64,000 nt of DNA, taken from the NCBI RefSeq assembly GCF_003856975.1, contig NZ_CP033107.1:930001-994000 (forward strand). Reading direction: 5' to 3'. Made by a program: the position numbers and the translations under genes. Source of the DNA: Plantibacter sp. PA-3-X8. Lineage in GTDB: Bacteria; Actinomycetota; Actinomycetes; Actinomycetales; Microbacteriaceae. The notes under the pieces were generated by a model. That model searched no databases. It was not told the origin of the DNA and was given only the letters and a program-made list of their open reading frames with translations. Shown in pieces: positions 44,734 through 53,757 of this stretch (positions are counted from its first letter, which is position 1; each line of letters opens with the position of its first letter).

Positions 44734-45510
44734 ATGGGTGCATGGGGAACGGCGATCTTCTCGAACGACACGGCGTCGGACATTCGCACCGAGTACCGCG
44801 AGTACGTGCAGGACCGCGTGCCGGACGACGAGGCGACGCGACGGACCATCGCGTCGTTCGCCCACCTGGTGGAGCGCGAGGACGGCGAGCTCTGGATCCC
44901 GCTCGCGGCCGCGCAGAGCGAGGTCGGCCGGCTCGATCCCGACGTGCGGACGCGGGCGCTCGCGGCGATCGATCGCGGTGCCGACCTCGAGCTGTGGGCT
45001 GAAGCAGGCCCGGGGGAGGTCGCGAGGCGGACCGCGGCCCTCGACCGTCTCCGCGAGAAGCTCCTCGGCCCGCAGCCCGCCCCGAAGCGCCTCCGTCGAT
45101 CGTGGCGCCACGTGGAGGACGACCTGACGCCGGGCGACGTCCTCGCGTTCACTGCGCCGAACGGACGGACCGCCCTGTTCCGGGTCGCCGGCATCCATCG
45201 GTCCCGATACGGCGACTCACCCGAGCTCGACGTCCTCGACTGGGTGGGTGAGCAGGTCCCCGGGCCGGAGACCCTGGCGACGCTGGGGGCGAAGCGCGAG
45301 CCGGCGTCGGGCAGTCTGCCTGAGCGTCCGGTCGTCTGGCAGCCGCACCGCTTCCGGAAGACGGACCCCGTGTGGCACGAGGTCGGTTTCGTCCGTGTCG
45401 CACGCGTCGAGGGGTGGCCGAACCGGCCGGGCCAGACGCCGGGCCACTCCGGCCTCTGGCGGGTGCTCAACCTGGTCGTGACCCGCGACCTCCTCGACGG
45501 CACCTGGTGA
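44734..45510 (+). CDS. DUF4259-like protein of unknown function
   Basis: A 258-residue soluble protein. The N-terminus MGAWGTAIFSNDTASDIRTE matches the MGxWGxxxFxNDxAxD start of DUF4259 proteins, whose function is unknown. The remainder has helical regions followed by a small beta-rich C-terminal domain (LTPGDVLAFTAPNGRTALFRV). I use ATG 44734 because the family N-terminus begins there; CAGGAT lies six bases upstream and may be a leaderless -10. It diverges from pepA and ends in a hairpin shared with the convergent dehydrogenase gene. Confidence 0.75.
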   Translation: MGAWGTAIFSNDTASDIRTEYREYVQDRVPDDEATRRTIASFAHLVEREDGELWIPLAAAQSEVGRLDPDVRTRALAAIDRGADLELWAEAGPGEVARRTAALDRLREKLLGPQPAPKRLRRSWRHVEDDLTPGDVLAFTAPNGRTALFRVAGIHRSRYGDSPELDVLDWVGEQVPGPETLATLGAKREPASGSLPERPVVWQPHRFRKTDPVWHEVGFVRVARVEGWPNRPGQTPGHSGLWRVLNLVVTRDLLDGTW

Positions 45511-45563
45511 GGTGAGGCGGATCGTCGCTCGCGGGGTGCGCGGGCGACGATCCGCCTCACCTC
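45509..45563. terminator. Bidirectional terminator with 20-bp perfect stem
   Basis: GAGGTGAGGCGGATCGTCGC (45509-45528) is mirrored exactly at 45544-45563 around a 15-nt loop. Each arm overlaps the stop codon of one of the two converging genes, so it can end transcription in both directions. Confidence 0.8.
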
Positions 45564-46701
45564 AGCGGGAGGTGACGAGCGTGGCCCGGACGTCGGCGCG
45601 CGGCTCGGCCTCGATCGCCCGCGTGTGCGCCTGGGCGAGCACGTCCGCGATGACCACTCTCTCGCCGGACTCGGCGGACCGCACGGCGGCCTCCACCATC
45701 GCGAGGCTCAGCACGTTGGCGTGCACCTCACCCGACGGGACACGCCCCGTGCGCAGGGCATCGACGAATTCGACGAGCGAGCCCGCGATCTCCTCCGGTA
45801 CGTCCGGCTCGAGCTCAGCGGTCTCGACCGCCGACGGAGATCCGCCCTGCGGCGCGAGCTGCCGCTGCGGAGCGGAGTCGCCGTCCCAGACGGCCGTACC
45901 GTGCTCGCCGTTCACCCGCCAGCTGCCGTTCCACGAGGTCTCCACGCCGTCCGCACACCAGCTGCCGCTGTAGGTGTACCGGACGCCTCCGGCGAACTCG
46001 AAGACCGCGGTCGCGGCGGCGTCGGCGGAGAACCAGCTCCACCCCGGGTTGTACTCCTCGCAGTACACGGCGATCGGGTCGCTGCCGAGGACGTAGCGGG
46101 CGGCGTCGAAGGCATGGATCGCCATGTCGACGAGCAACACGTGCGCCATCTCCTCGCGGAAGCCGCCGAAGTGCGGTGCCTTGAAGAACTCGGTCGTCGC
46201 GGACCCGAGCCGGCCGAGCGTGGCGACCTGCTCCCGGAAGGCGGCGATGGACGCGTAGTAGCGACGCGACTGGCTCGTCATGAGCAATTGCCCGCTGGCC
46301 TCGGCCGTCGCGGCCAACGAGAGGGCCTGCGCCACCGTCGGTGCGATCGGCTTCTCGCAGAGCACCGGCAACCGGGCGAAGAGCGCCTCGGTGTTCACCG
46401 GGTGGTGCGCGGCGGGCACGGTGACGTTGACGACCGCGTCCGCCCCCGTCGCCTCGGCGACGACCGACACGCTGGTGCCGACAACGACACCCTCGGGGCC
46501 CACCCGGAGCCCGGCCTCGGTCACCGCCGACTCCGCGAGGGCCGTGTCGAGGTCGACGACGCCGACGACTTCCGTGTCCGGGTTCGCGAGGATCGTCCGC
46601 AACCACGCCCGTCCCATCCCGCCCGCGCCGACGAGCACGAGCCGGACCGGCCTGGTGGCGTCCGCGAGCGTCGCGAAGCCACCGTCGACAGGAGCACTCA
46701 T
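45562..46701 (-). CDS. Gfo/Idh/MocA-family oxidoreductase
   Basis: A 379-residue dehydrogenase: [17 protein letters not shown] (NAD(P) binding), [10 protein letters not shown] (catalytic Lys) and [18 protein letters not shown] in the C-terminal domain. It overlaps the thuA-like gene by four bases and is the last gene of the carbohydrate importer operon. The pairing of a ThuA-domain protein with this family recalls ThuA/ThuB of rhizobia, which act on trehalose-type disaccharides through 3-keto intermediates. The substrate here is inferred only. Confidence 0.87.
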   Translation of the reverse strand: MSAPVDGGFATLADATRPVRLVLVGAGGMGRAWLRTILANPDTEVVGVVDLDTALAESAVTEAGLRVGPEGVVVGTSVSVVAEATGADAVVNVTVPAAHHPVNTEALFARLPVLCEKPIAPTVAQALSLAATAEASGQLLMTSQSRRYYASIAAFREQVATLGRLGSATTEFFKAPHFGGFREEMAHVLLVDMAIHAFDAARYVLGSDPIAVYCEEYNPGWSWFSADAAATAVFEFAGGVRYTYSGSWCADGVETSWNGSWRVNGEHGTAVWDGDSAPQRQLAPQGGSPSAVETAELEPDVPEEIAGSLVEFVDALRTGRVPSGEVHANVLSLAMVEAAVRSAESGERVVIADVLAQAHTRAIEAEPRADVRATLVTSR

Positions 46702-47477
46702 CGCGCGAGCGCCCCTTCGTACCCGCGGCCGTTGTAGAAGTCCTCGGTCTCGTACCGAAGCAGGACCGGCACCGCGCGTTCCGGACGCAGCGTCTGCGCC
46801 CACCGGACGCCGTTCGCGAGGACGCGACGGACGTGCTCGTGGTGGTAGACCGGGTAGTCCTGGTCGCCGGGGGAGAAGAAGAAGATCTTGCCGAAGCCGC
46901 GCTTGTAGGTCATGCCGGAACGGAAGACCTCGCCACCGGTGAAGGTCGAGAGGAAGACGAGCTCGTCGGGCGCGGGGACGTCGAAGAACTCGCCGTACAT
47001 CTCCTGCGCCGGGATGATGAACGGGTGCGGGATGCCCTGGGCGATCGGGTGGGTGGGGTCGACGGTCCAGACGATCTCGCGGTCCTCCTCCGACCGCCAC
47101 CGGAGCGTGCACGAGGTGCCCATGAGCTTGCCGAAGATCTTCGACCAGTGGCCGGAGTGCAGCACGAGCAGACCCATGCCGGCGAGCACATGCTGGTGCA
47201 CGCGCTCGACGACCTCGTCGGCGACCTCGCCGTGAGCCGCGTGGCCCCACCAGACGAGCACGTCGGTCGCGGCGAGCACCTCCTCGGTGAGCCCGTGCTC
47301 CGGTTCGTCGAGCGTGGTCGTGGTCACCACGGCGTCGGTGCCGAGGTGCTCCTCGATGCCCTCCTTGATGGTCGTGTGCATGCCGTCCGGGTAGATGGCG
47401 CGGACCTTCTCCTCGATCTGCTCGTGGCGGTTCTCGCCCCAGACGAGGACGCGGATGGGGGTGCTGCTGTCGGACAT
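46698..47477 (-). CDS. ThuA-domain protein (trehalose-utilisation type)
   Basis: A 259-residue protein with the class-I glutamine-amidotransferase-like ThuA fold: [12 protein letters not shown] at the start, [33 protein letters not shown], and [21 protein letters not shown] near the end. ThuA proteins take part in keto-sugar disaccharide metabolism together with Gfo/Idh/MocA enzymes. AAGGAG lies before ATG 47477; an upstream in-frame ATG at 47540 overlaps the permease stop but starts in poor sequence. It is coupled to the following dehydrogenase. Confidence 0.87.
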   Translation of the reverse strand: MSDSSTPIRVLVWGENRHEQIEEKVRAIYPDGMHTTIKEGIEEHLGTDAVVTTTTLDEPEHGLTEEVLAATDVLVWWGHAAHGEVADEVVERVHQHVLAGMGLLVLHSGHWSKIFGKLMGTSCTLRWRSEEDREIVWTVDPTHPIAQGIPHPFIIPAQEMYGEFFDVPAPDELVFLSTFTGGEVFRSGMTYKRGFGKIFFFSPGDQDYPVYHHEHVRRVLANGVRWAQTLRPERAVPVLLRYETEDFYNGRGYEGALAR

Positions 47478-47536
47478 GGTGGTGCTCCTTCGAGGATGCG
47501 TTGCGTGGTCGGAGAGGGTGTCGGAGTGGTCGTCGG

Positions 47537-48418
47537 TCATTTCACGGCACCGCCCGTCGCACCCGCGGCGATGAACCGCTGGGCGATGACGAGCAGCAGG
47601 ATCGCGGGCAGGGACGACAGGACGGCGGTCGCCATCACCGCGCTCCAGTTCGAGACCTGCGAGCCGAGGTACTGGTAGATGCCGAGCGTCACTGGCCGGA
47701 CGTCCTCCGTCGTCGTCAGCGTCAGGGCGAACAGGAAGTCGCTCCAGGAGAAGAGGAAGGCGAACAGGCCGGCGGTGATGAGCACGTTGCGGCTCACCGG
47801 GAGGACGATCGAGACGAAGGCCCGCACGTGCCCCGCGCCATCGACCCGCGCCGCCTCCACGATCGACGGCGGGATGGTCTGCATCGACGCCCGCAGGATG
47901 AGGATCGCGAACGGGATGGCGTGCGAGGCGTCGGCGAGGATCAGCCCGGGGATCGAGTTGAGCAGGCCGAGGTCGTTGTACGCCGAGTAGAGAGCGTTCG
48001 CGATCACGATGCCCGGGATCATCTGGGCGATCAGGATCACGAGGAGCGCGATGCTGATCCAGCGGAACCGGAACTGTGCGAGGGCGTAGGCCGCTGGGGA
48101 CGCGATAGCGAGCGACAGGACGACGGTACCGAGCGAGATGATGAGGCTCGTGACGAGGTGCCCGCCCTGGTCGGCGATCGCCTTCTCATACCCCGCGAAG
48201 CTCGGGTTGATCGGGAAGAAGTCGCCCGTGAGTGTGTTGCCCGACGGCTGCAGCGACGCGTTCACCATCCAGTAGACGGGGAAGAGCATGATCGCGAGGA
48301 TGATGACGCCGACGACGGTGTAGCCGAGGTGGCGTCGGTCGCCGCGGTGTCGACGCGGGCCGACCGGGGCGAAGCGGCGCGTCTGCCGGCCGCCGGTCAC
48401 GATGCTGGTCGTGGTCAT
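47537..48418 (-). CDS. Carbohydrate ABC transporter permease (MalG type)
   Basis: A 293-residue permease of the MalG/UgpE type with six membrane helices. The coupling loop [20 protein letters not shown] and the preceding [13 protein letters not shown] are the family EAA motif region. A basic Arg-rich head (residues 1-30) precedes the first helix. It lies 14 bp after the MalF-type gene and partners it in a carbohydrate importer controlled by the LacI regulator at 52180. Confidence 0.92.
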   Translation of the reverse strand: MTTTSIVTGGRQTRRFAPVGPRRHRGDRRHLGYTVVGVIILAIMLFPVYWMVNASLQPSGNTLTGDFFPINPSFAGYEKAIADQGGHLVTSLIISLGTVVLSLAIASPAAYALAQFRFRWISIALLVILIAQMIPGIVIANALYSAYNDLGLLNSIPGLILADASHAIPFAILILRASMQTIPPSIVEAARVDGAGHVRAFVSIVLPVSRNVLITAGLFAFLFSWSDFLFALTLTTTEDVRPVTLGIYQYLGSQVSNWSAVMATAVLSSLPAILLLVIAQRFIAAGATGGAVK

Positions 48419-48432
48419 GAGGGGCCGTGTCC

Positions 48433-49431
48433 TTACTCGTCGACCGCGCGTCGGTTCACGCGCAGGTAGACGATGGCGAAGAGGAGCGAGATGACGATGA
48501 GGATGTTGCTGAAGGCCGCACCGACACCGAACTCGAAGTTGACGAACGATTCCTGATACGACCGCACCGCGAGGGTCTGGGTGGCGTTCGCCGGCCCGCC
48601 GTTCGTGAGGCCGAGGATGATGTCGAGCACCTTGATCGTGTAGACGACGCCGAGCACGAGCACGACGCTGACCACGGGGCGGAGGTTCGGCCAGGTGATG
48701 TGGCGGAACGCCTTCCAGCCGGTCGCGCCGTCGAGCGCTCCCGCCTCGTAGAGCTCGTCGGGGATGTCCTGGAGGCCGCCGTAGAGGATCGTGACGTTGA
48801 ACGGGATGCCGATCCAGATGTTGACGAGGACGACCGCGAACAGGGCGACCGACGGGCTCGTCAGCCAGGGGACGCCCGACAGGCCGATGGATCCGAGGGC
48901 GGCGTTCAGGACGCCGCTGTCCTGGTCGAGGATCGACCGCCAGGTGGCGCTCGACACGATCAGGGGGAGCAGCCAGGGGAGCAGCAGCATCGCGCGGAGG
49001 AACGAGCTCAGGGGGAAGCGTCGCTTGAAGAACACGGCGAGCGCGAGCCCGATCACGAACTGCCCGGCGATCGACCCGATCGTGAACAGCGCCGTGTTGA
49101 GCAGTGCCGGTGTGAACAGCTGGGAACTGAACACGGTCACGTAGTTCGCGAACCCGACCCACGGCGCCTCGCCCGTGAAGAACGTCTTCGTCGTGTACTC
49201 CTGGAAGCTCATCGTGACGTTCTTGACGACCGGATAGCCGAAGAAGAGCACGATGTAGAGCGCTGCTGGGAGGACGAAGCCGAGCTTGATCAGGTCTTCC
49301 CGACGGAAGCGTCGGGACCGGCGGCCGGCCCCGGCGGGGGTGCGCTTGGTCGGCGCGCCCCCGTCGGTGCCGCTGGACCGCTGGCCGGTCTTCCGGTCCT
49401 GGAGCGATGCTCCGGCGATGCCACTGCTCAT
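48433..49431 (-). CDS. Carbohydrate ABC transporter permease (MalF type)
   Basis: A 332-residue permease of the MalF/UgpA type. After a charged 45-residue N-terminus it has six helices, with the coupling loop IPDELYEAGALDGATGWKAFRH and the preceding IWIGIPFNVTILYGGLQ. It lies 5 bp after the binding-protein stop and forms the transport channel with the MalG-type partner. No dedicated ATPase gene is in the operon, so a shared MsiK-like ATPase is presumably used, as known for other actinomycete sugar importers. Confidence 0.92.
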   Translation of the reverse strand: MSSGIAGASLQDRKTGQRSSGTDGGAPTKRTPAGAGRRSRRFRREDLIKLGFVLPAALYIVLFFGYPVVKNVTMSFQEYTTKTFFTGEAPWVGFANYVTVFSSQLFTPALLNTALFTIGSIAGQFVIGLALAVFFKRRFPLSSFLRAMLLLPWLLPLIVSSATWRSILDQDSGVLNAALGSIGLSGVPWLTSPSVALFAVVLVNIWIGIPFNVTILYGGLQDIPDELYEAGALDGATGWKAFRHITWPNLRPVVSVVLVLGVVYTIKVLDIILGLTNGGPANATQTLAVRSYQESFVNFEFGVGAAFSNILIVISLLFAIVYLRVNRRAVDE

Positions 49432-49436
49432 CGGGA

Positions 49437-50696
49437 TCAGCCCGCGGCCGCCTGCTTGAACGCCTCTTCAGGCGTCGCCTGCCCGGTCAGGGCGAGCTGG
49501 ATGGCGGTGTAGATCTCGGTCGCGGCCTCCGGCCACTCCTCGCCGAGCTCGCCGGTGCGCGAGCGGGCGTTGGCGACCTGCTCCGTGAACGCGGCCATCT
49601 CGGGGACCTTCGCGACGTACTGCTCGGCCAGGGCCGTCTTCGTCGGGACGGTGAAGCGGGCCTCCGCGAGGGCGAGCTGGTTCTCGTCACTCGAGATGCA
49701 CTCGACGAACTTCGCCGCCTTCGCCTGCTTGTCCTTGTCGCCGGTCACGGGGACGGTCCAGACCTCGCCACCGAGCGGGGCGACAGGTGTCTGGCCGGCC
49801 TTGTTGACCGGAACCTGCACGCTGCCGTACTTGAGGTTGGTGTCGGCGCTGAGGGCCGGAATCTGCCACGGGCCGTTGATCATCATCGCGGCCTTGCCGG
49901 CCATGAACTGGTCGTTCACGTCGGCCTGCGACCAGTTGATGACGCTCTTCGACGCCGAACCCGAGTTCACGAGGTCGACCTGCAGCTGGAGGGCCTCGGC
50001 GACGGCGGGCGTCGTGAGGTCGGCCTCGTCGCCGCCGTTGGTCCACATGAACGGCAGGAACTGCCAGCTGCCCTCGTAGGTGGCGATGGAGCTGAAGGCG
50101 AGCCCGTAGGTGTCGCCCTCGGTCAGTGCGGCGGCGGCCGTCTTGAGCTCGTCCCACGTGGTCGGCGGGGTGATGCCCTTCGCGGCCAGGAGATCCTCGT
50201 TGTAGAAGAGGCCGAGGGTGTTGACCGTCGGCGCCAGGCCGTAGACCTCCCCCTCGTAGCTCGCCGCGTCGAGGATGCCCTTCGCGAAGCCCGAGGTGTC
50301 GACGCCGTAGTCGCTGAGCGGCGAGAGGCCGCCGGTCGCGGCGATCTCCTGGACGTCCGGGTTGTCGAGCATGAGGACGTCGGGCAGCGTCTTGGACGAC
50401 GACTGCTGGAGCACCTTCTGGATGAGGTCCTTGCCGGGGACGGTCTCGCGCTTGATCTTCACGCCGACGTCGTCCGCGCACCGGTCGAGGGCGTCGCCCA
50501 CGAGGGTCTTGTCGGGTTCGTTGTTGTAGTAGTCGAGGATCGTGAGGGTGCCGGCGTCGCCTCCGGCCGCCGCGCCACCGCCACCGCTGCACGCGGTGAG
50601 GGCGAACGGGGTGATCGCGAGGATCGCGAGCGATCCGAGCACATGCGGCCGACGGATGATGCGTGGCCGGGTGTCGCGGGTGGTCGTGGATCTCAT
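49437..50696 (-). CDS. Carbohydrate ABC transporter substrate-binding lipoprotein
   Basis: A 419-residue family-1 solute-binding protein. It has a lipoprotein signal (RPHVLGSLAILAITPFALTAC) and a Gly, Ala-rich linker. The mature part has the MalE/UgpB-like landmarks VNTLGLFYNEDLLAAKGI, PPTTWDELK, FMAGKAAMMINGPWQ and GGEVWTVPVTG. AAAGGAG lies before ATG 50696. It determines the sugar specificity of the importer; the ligand is unknown, with disaccharides or glycosides the likely class. Confidence 0.92.
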   Translation of the reverse strand: MRSTTTRDTRPRIIRRPHVLGSLAILAITPFALTACSGGGGAAAGGDAGTLTILDYYNNEPDKTLVGDALDRCADDVGVKIKRETVPGKDLIQKVLQQSSSKTLPDVLMLDNPDVQEIAATGGLSPLSDYGVDTSGFAKGILDAASYEGEVYGLAPTVNTLGLFYNEDLLAAKGITPPTTWDELKTAAAALTEGDTYGLAFSSIATYEGSWQFLPFMWTNGGDEADLTTPAVAEALQLQVDLVNSGSASKSVINWSQADVNDQFMAGKAAMMINGPWQIPALSADTNLKYGSVQVPVNKAGQTPVAPLGGEVWTVPVTGDKDKQAKAAKFVECISSDENQLALAEARFTVPTKTALAEQYVAKVPEMAAFTEQVANARSRTGELGEEWPEAATEIYTAIQLALTGQATPEEAFKQAAAG

Positions 50697-50766
50697 GTCA
50701 TGGCTCCTTTGCCTGGTGAGTGGTGTTCGTGATGCGGTGGTGATCGTGGTGCGGTGGGTGGTTCGG

Positions 50767-51996
50767 TCAGTGGTCGAGTGGGATCCAGGCGGCGCCTGCG
50801 CCGGCGCTCGCCGAGACCGCGGTGAGCACGCGCTGCACCAGGAGGCCGTCGGCGAAGCCAGGTTCGGGCGCCCGGCCGGCGGCGAGGTCACGGGCGAGGT
50901 CGGCGACCTCGTGGACGAAGGTGTGCTCGTAGCCGAGACCGTGTCCGGCCGGCCACCAGGCGTCCGCATACGGGTGGCCGGGTTCGGTGACGAGGATGCG
51001 CCGGAAGCCCGCCTCCTCGGCGGGGAGGGTGTGGTCGTGGAACTGCAGCTCGTTCATGCGCTCGAAGTCGAAGACGAGCGATCCGTCGGAACCGTCGATC
51101 TCGAGCCGCATCGCGTTCTTGCGACCGGTGGCGAAGCGGGTGGCCTCGAACGTCGCCAGGGCGCCGCCGTCGGTGCGGGCGATGAACACGACCGCGTCGT
51201 CGACGGTCACCCGCCCGGTGAGGGGTTCCGCCGCGTCGCCATCCTCAGGATCGTCGCCCGCGGTGGCGCTGAGGCCGCTCGACGAGGTGGGGAGCGGCCG
51301 CTCGGTGACGAAGGTCGAGGTGAGGGCGCTCACGCCGGTCAGCTCCTGCCCGGTGATGAACCGTGCGAGATCGATGATGTGGGCGCCGAGGTCACCGAGC
51401 GCACCGGAGCCGGCCTGGTCGGCGTCGAGCCGCCAGACGAGCGGGAACGTCGGATCCGCGATCCAGTCCTGCAGGTATTGGGCCCGGATGTGACGGATCG
51501 TCCCGAGGCGACCGTCGGCGACGAGCCGTCGTGCATAGGCGAGTGCGGGGGTGCGCCGATAGCTGAAGCCGACCATCGCGTGAACGCCGCGCGCCGCAGC
51601 TCGCTCGGCCGCGGCGTTCATCCGCTCGGCCTCCTCGAGCGTGTTCGCGAGCGGCTTCTCGCACAGGACGTGGATACCGGCGTCGAGTGCCGCGATCGCG
51701 ATCTCGGCGTGGAGGTGGCCAGGGGTGCAGATGTCGATCACGTCGATGTCGCCGCGGCTGAGGAGCGCTCGCCAGTCCGTCTCGACGTCGGCGATCCCGA
51801 ACCGGTCGGCGAACGCGCGGGCAGCGTCGGCATCGCGACCGCTGACGGCGACGAGGTCGACCCCGCGGCCGAGGTCGAAGAAGCGGGGAGCGGTGGTCCA
51901 GGCCTGCGCGTGGATCGTGCCCATGAAGCTGTACCCGACGATCGCGACGCGCAGTGGCTGCTCGGAGCGGCGGTCCTCCGTGGTCGGTACAGGCAT
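50767..51996 (-). CDS. Gfo/Idh/MocA-family oxidoreductase
   Basis: A 409-residue dehydrogenase with VAIVGYSFMGTIHAQAW (NAD(P) binding), CTPGHLHAEIAIAALDAG, VLCEKPLANTLEEAERM (catalytic Lys) and GALGDLGAHIIDLARFITG. It is the first gene of the importer operon, 70 bp before the binding-protein gene. ATG 51996 is better spaced from AAGGAG than the GTG two codons upstream. With the second dehydrogenase and ThuA at the other end of the operon, two oxidation/reduction steps on the imported sugar are likely. Confidence 0.88.
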   Translation of the reverse strand: MPVPTTEDRRSEQPLRVAIVGYSFMGTIHAQAWTTAPRFFDLGRGVDLVAVSGRDADAARAFADRFGIADVETDWRALLSRGDIDVIDICTPGHLHAEIAIAALDAGIHVLCEKPLANTLEEAERMNAAAERAAARGVHAMVGFSYRRTPALAYARRLVADGRLGTIRHIRAQYLQDWIADPTFPLVWRLDADQAGSGALGDLGAHIIDLARFITGQELTGVSALTSTFVTERPLPTSSSGLSATAGDDPEDGDAAEPLTGRVTVDDAVVFIARTDGGALATFEATRFATGRKNAMRLEIDGSDGSLVFDFERMNELQFHDHTLPAEEAGFRRILVTEPGHPYADAWWPAGHGLGYEHTFVHEVADLARDLAAGRAPEPGFADGLLVQRVLTAVSASAGAGAAWIPLDH

Positions 51997-52042
51997 CAGC
52001 ACGGCTCCTTCGCCGGTCGAGGTCGGATCGCGCAGACCAGAA

Positions 52043-52125
52043 AGTTAACCGGTTTACTGCGCGCTTCGGGAACCAGCATGCACCGCGCCGCCGGAGTCGT
52101 CAAGGAGCAATTTAACCGGTTTACC
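52043..52125. promoter_or_regulatory. Two LacI-type operators
   Basis: AGTTAACCGGTTTACT (52043-52058) and ATTTAACCGGTTTACC (52110-52125) share the core TTAACCGGTTTA with a central CG; their centres are 67 bp apart. They flank the divergent start region of the importer operon and the LacI gene at 52180, so the regulator probably represses both. Confidence 0.72.
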
Positions 52126-52179
52126 GAATCGTGATCCGTGAGAGACTGACCGGACAGCACCGCACCTGAACGGGGATCC

Positions 52180-53193
52180 ATGGCAACGATGCGTGACGTC
52201 GCGCGACTCGCAGGGGTCTCGGTCGCCACGGTGTCGTTCGTCGTCAACGATTCGAAGCCCGTGTCCCCGGCCACTCGACTGCGGGTCGAGTCGGCGATGG
52301 TCGAGCTGGACTTCCGCCGGAACGCGGTCGCCCGCGCGCTCGCGAGCCGGCGGACCCGCATCATCGCACTGCTGTTCCCGGTGCTCCAGCATCGACTGTC
52401 CGACAACGCGGCCCGCTTCTTCACCGGTGCTGCGGAGGCTGCCGCCGAGCTCGGGTACACCGTCGTCCTCTGGCCGGAGCCGAGCGACCCAGACGCGCTT
52501 CGCGAGTTCACCTCCGACGGCCTCATCGACGGCGTCATTCTCATGGAGGTGCGGCTCGACGACCATCGGGTCGACCGTCTGCTCGCGGCCGGGACGCCAC
52601 TGACGCTCATCGGTCGGACGCGCGACCCCTCCGGTCTCGACTACGTCGACGTCGACTTCGAGGGGATGGTCGAGTTGTCCATCGACCGCTTGCAGGCTCT
52701 CGGTCACCGGGAGTTCGCCCTGCTCGAGGAGGTCGAGCGGGCCGACCTCGACGGTTACGGCCCGGTGATCCGCGTGCAGGAGACCTTCCACGCCGTGTGC
52801 GCGGCCCGTGGACTCCGCGCTCGGACGCTCCAGTGCACTCCCGATCCGGCCGGTGGTCGCGAGATCGCGGCGGCCCTCCAGGAGGAGGCGCCCGAGGTCA
52901 CAGCCGTCCTCGTGCTCAACGATCGGGCGGCCCTCGGTTTCGTGAGCGAGCTCGGCAGGCGCGGCGTCTCGGTCCCCGACGACCTGTCCGTCGTCCTCGT
53001 CGCCTCCACGCGAGAGGTGTCGGAAGCGGCCGACCCGGCACTCGCCGTCACGTTGCTGCCCGCCGCCCAACTCGGCAGGATGGGCGTCGAGACCCTCATC
53101 GGCCGTCTCGACGGCACCCTCGGTGAACTGCGTCACGAACTCGTCATGGGCGCCTTCCTCGAGGGCGCGTCCCTCGCGCCGCCGCCCGATTGA
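52180..53193 (+). CDS. LacI-family transcriptional regulator
   Basis: A 337-residue repressor. The helix-turn-helix is at residues 2-25 (MRDVARLAGVSVATVSFVVN), then RRNAVARALASRRTRIIALL, a sensor domain with LIDGVILMEVRLDD, and VLVLNDRAALGFVSELGRRG near the end. It diverges from the carbohydrate importer operon and probably binds the TTAACCGGTTTA sites at 52043-52125, the upstream one shielding the importer promoter. The inducer is presumably the transported sugar or its keto-derivative. Confidence 0.92.
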   Translation: MATMRDVARLAGVSVATVSFVVNDSKPVSPATRLRVESAMVELDFRRNAVARALASRRTRIIALLFPVLQHRLSDNAARFFTGAAEAAAELGYTVVLWPEPSDPDALREFTSDGLIDGVILMEVRLDDHRVDRLLAAGTPLTLIGRTRDPSGLDYVDVDFEGMVELSIDRLQALGHREFALLEEVERADLDGYGPVIRVQETFHAVCAARGLRARTLQCTPDPAGGREIAAALQEEAPEVTAVLVLNDRAALGFVSELGRRGVSVPDDLSVVLVASTREVSEAADPALAVTLLPAAQLGRMGVETLIGRLDGTLGELRHELVMGAFLEGASLAPPPD

Positions 53194-53229
53194 GTCATCT
53201 CGTCGCGTGCATGGCCCGCGAGCGACCGG

Positions 53230-53664
53230 TCACTGCACCTCAGGGTGCCGGGAGGACTCCGCCGCTCGGTTCGCGATCGCCCGGTGCCGTGCCTGCCCGA
53301 TCAGTGATTGGGTGTAGCCGACGCGGTTCATGGTGTCGTGTCGGGCGAAGTCGGTCGAGATCGGGACCTGCTCGGTGTAGGTGTACGGGCCGGCCTGGAC
53401 GTTCACGGAGACGAACCCTGAGACACGCCTCTCCTTCGCGAACAGGAACAGCAGGCTGAGGAAGAAGAACCAGATCAACACGATGACCAGCACGATGGCC
53501 CACGCCGGGGTGTGGGTGGTCGTCGAGGTCTGATCGCTCGACGTCACGTTGACGTCCGCGAGTGGCCACGTGCCGGCGGGGGTCATGATCACGTCCTCAG
53601 TGACCCTGATGTTGCCGATCTGGACGAGGAGGGGCTGTGGCATCGGCGGGAGCGGGGTGGTCAT
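53230..53664 (-). CDS. DUF6232-like small membrane protein
   Basis: A 144-residue protein. A short N-terminal part (VQIGNIRVTEDVIMTPAGTW) precedes one membrane-spanning region, residues about 53-78 (AWAIVLVIVLIWFFFLSLLF), and a C-terminal beta-rich domain (SGFVSVNVQAGPYTYTEQV). The arrangement resembles DUF6232 proteins of actinobacteria, function unknown. ATG 53664 or 53670 may be used; I prefer 53664 because TATGGT lies eight bases upstream, suggesting leaderless translation. It converges with the LacI gene. Confidence 0.65.
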   Translation of the reverse strand: MTTPLPPMPQPLLVQIGNIRVTEDVIMTPAGTWPLADVNVTSSDQTSTTTHTPAWAIVLVIVLIWFFFLSLLFLFAKERRVSGFVSVNVQAGPYTYTEQVPISTDFARHDTMNRVGYTQSLIGQARHRAIANRAAESSRHPEVQ

Positions 53665-53757
53665 GGGCATCGACCATAACCAATCGGTTCAGACCGCCGC
53701 CGAAGTTCTCCACAGCCCACGATGGAGTGGAGGCCGGGTCGCGGAGCCCCGTCCCCG

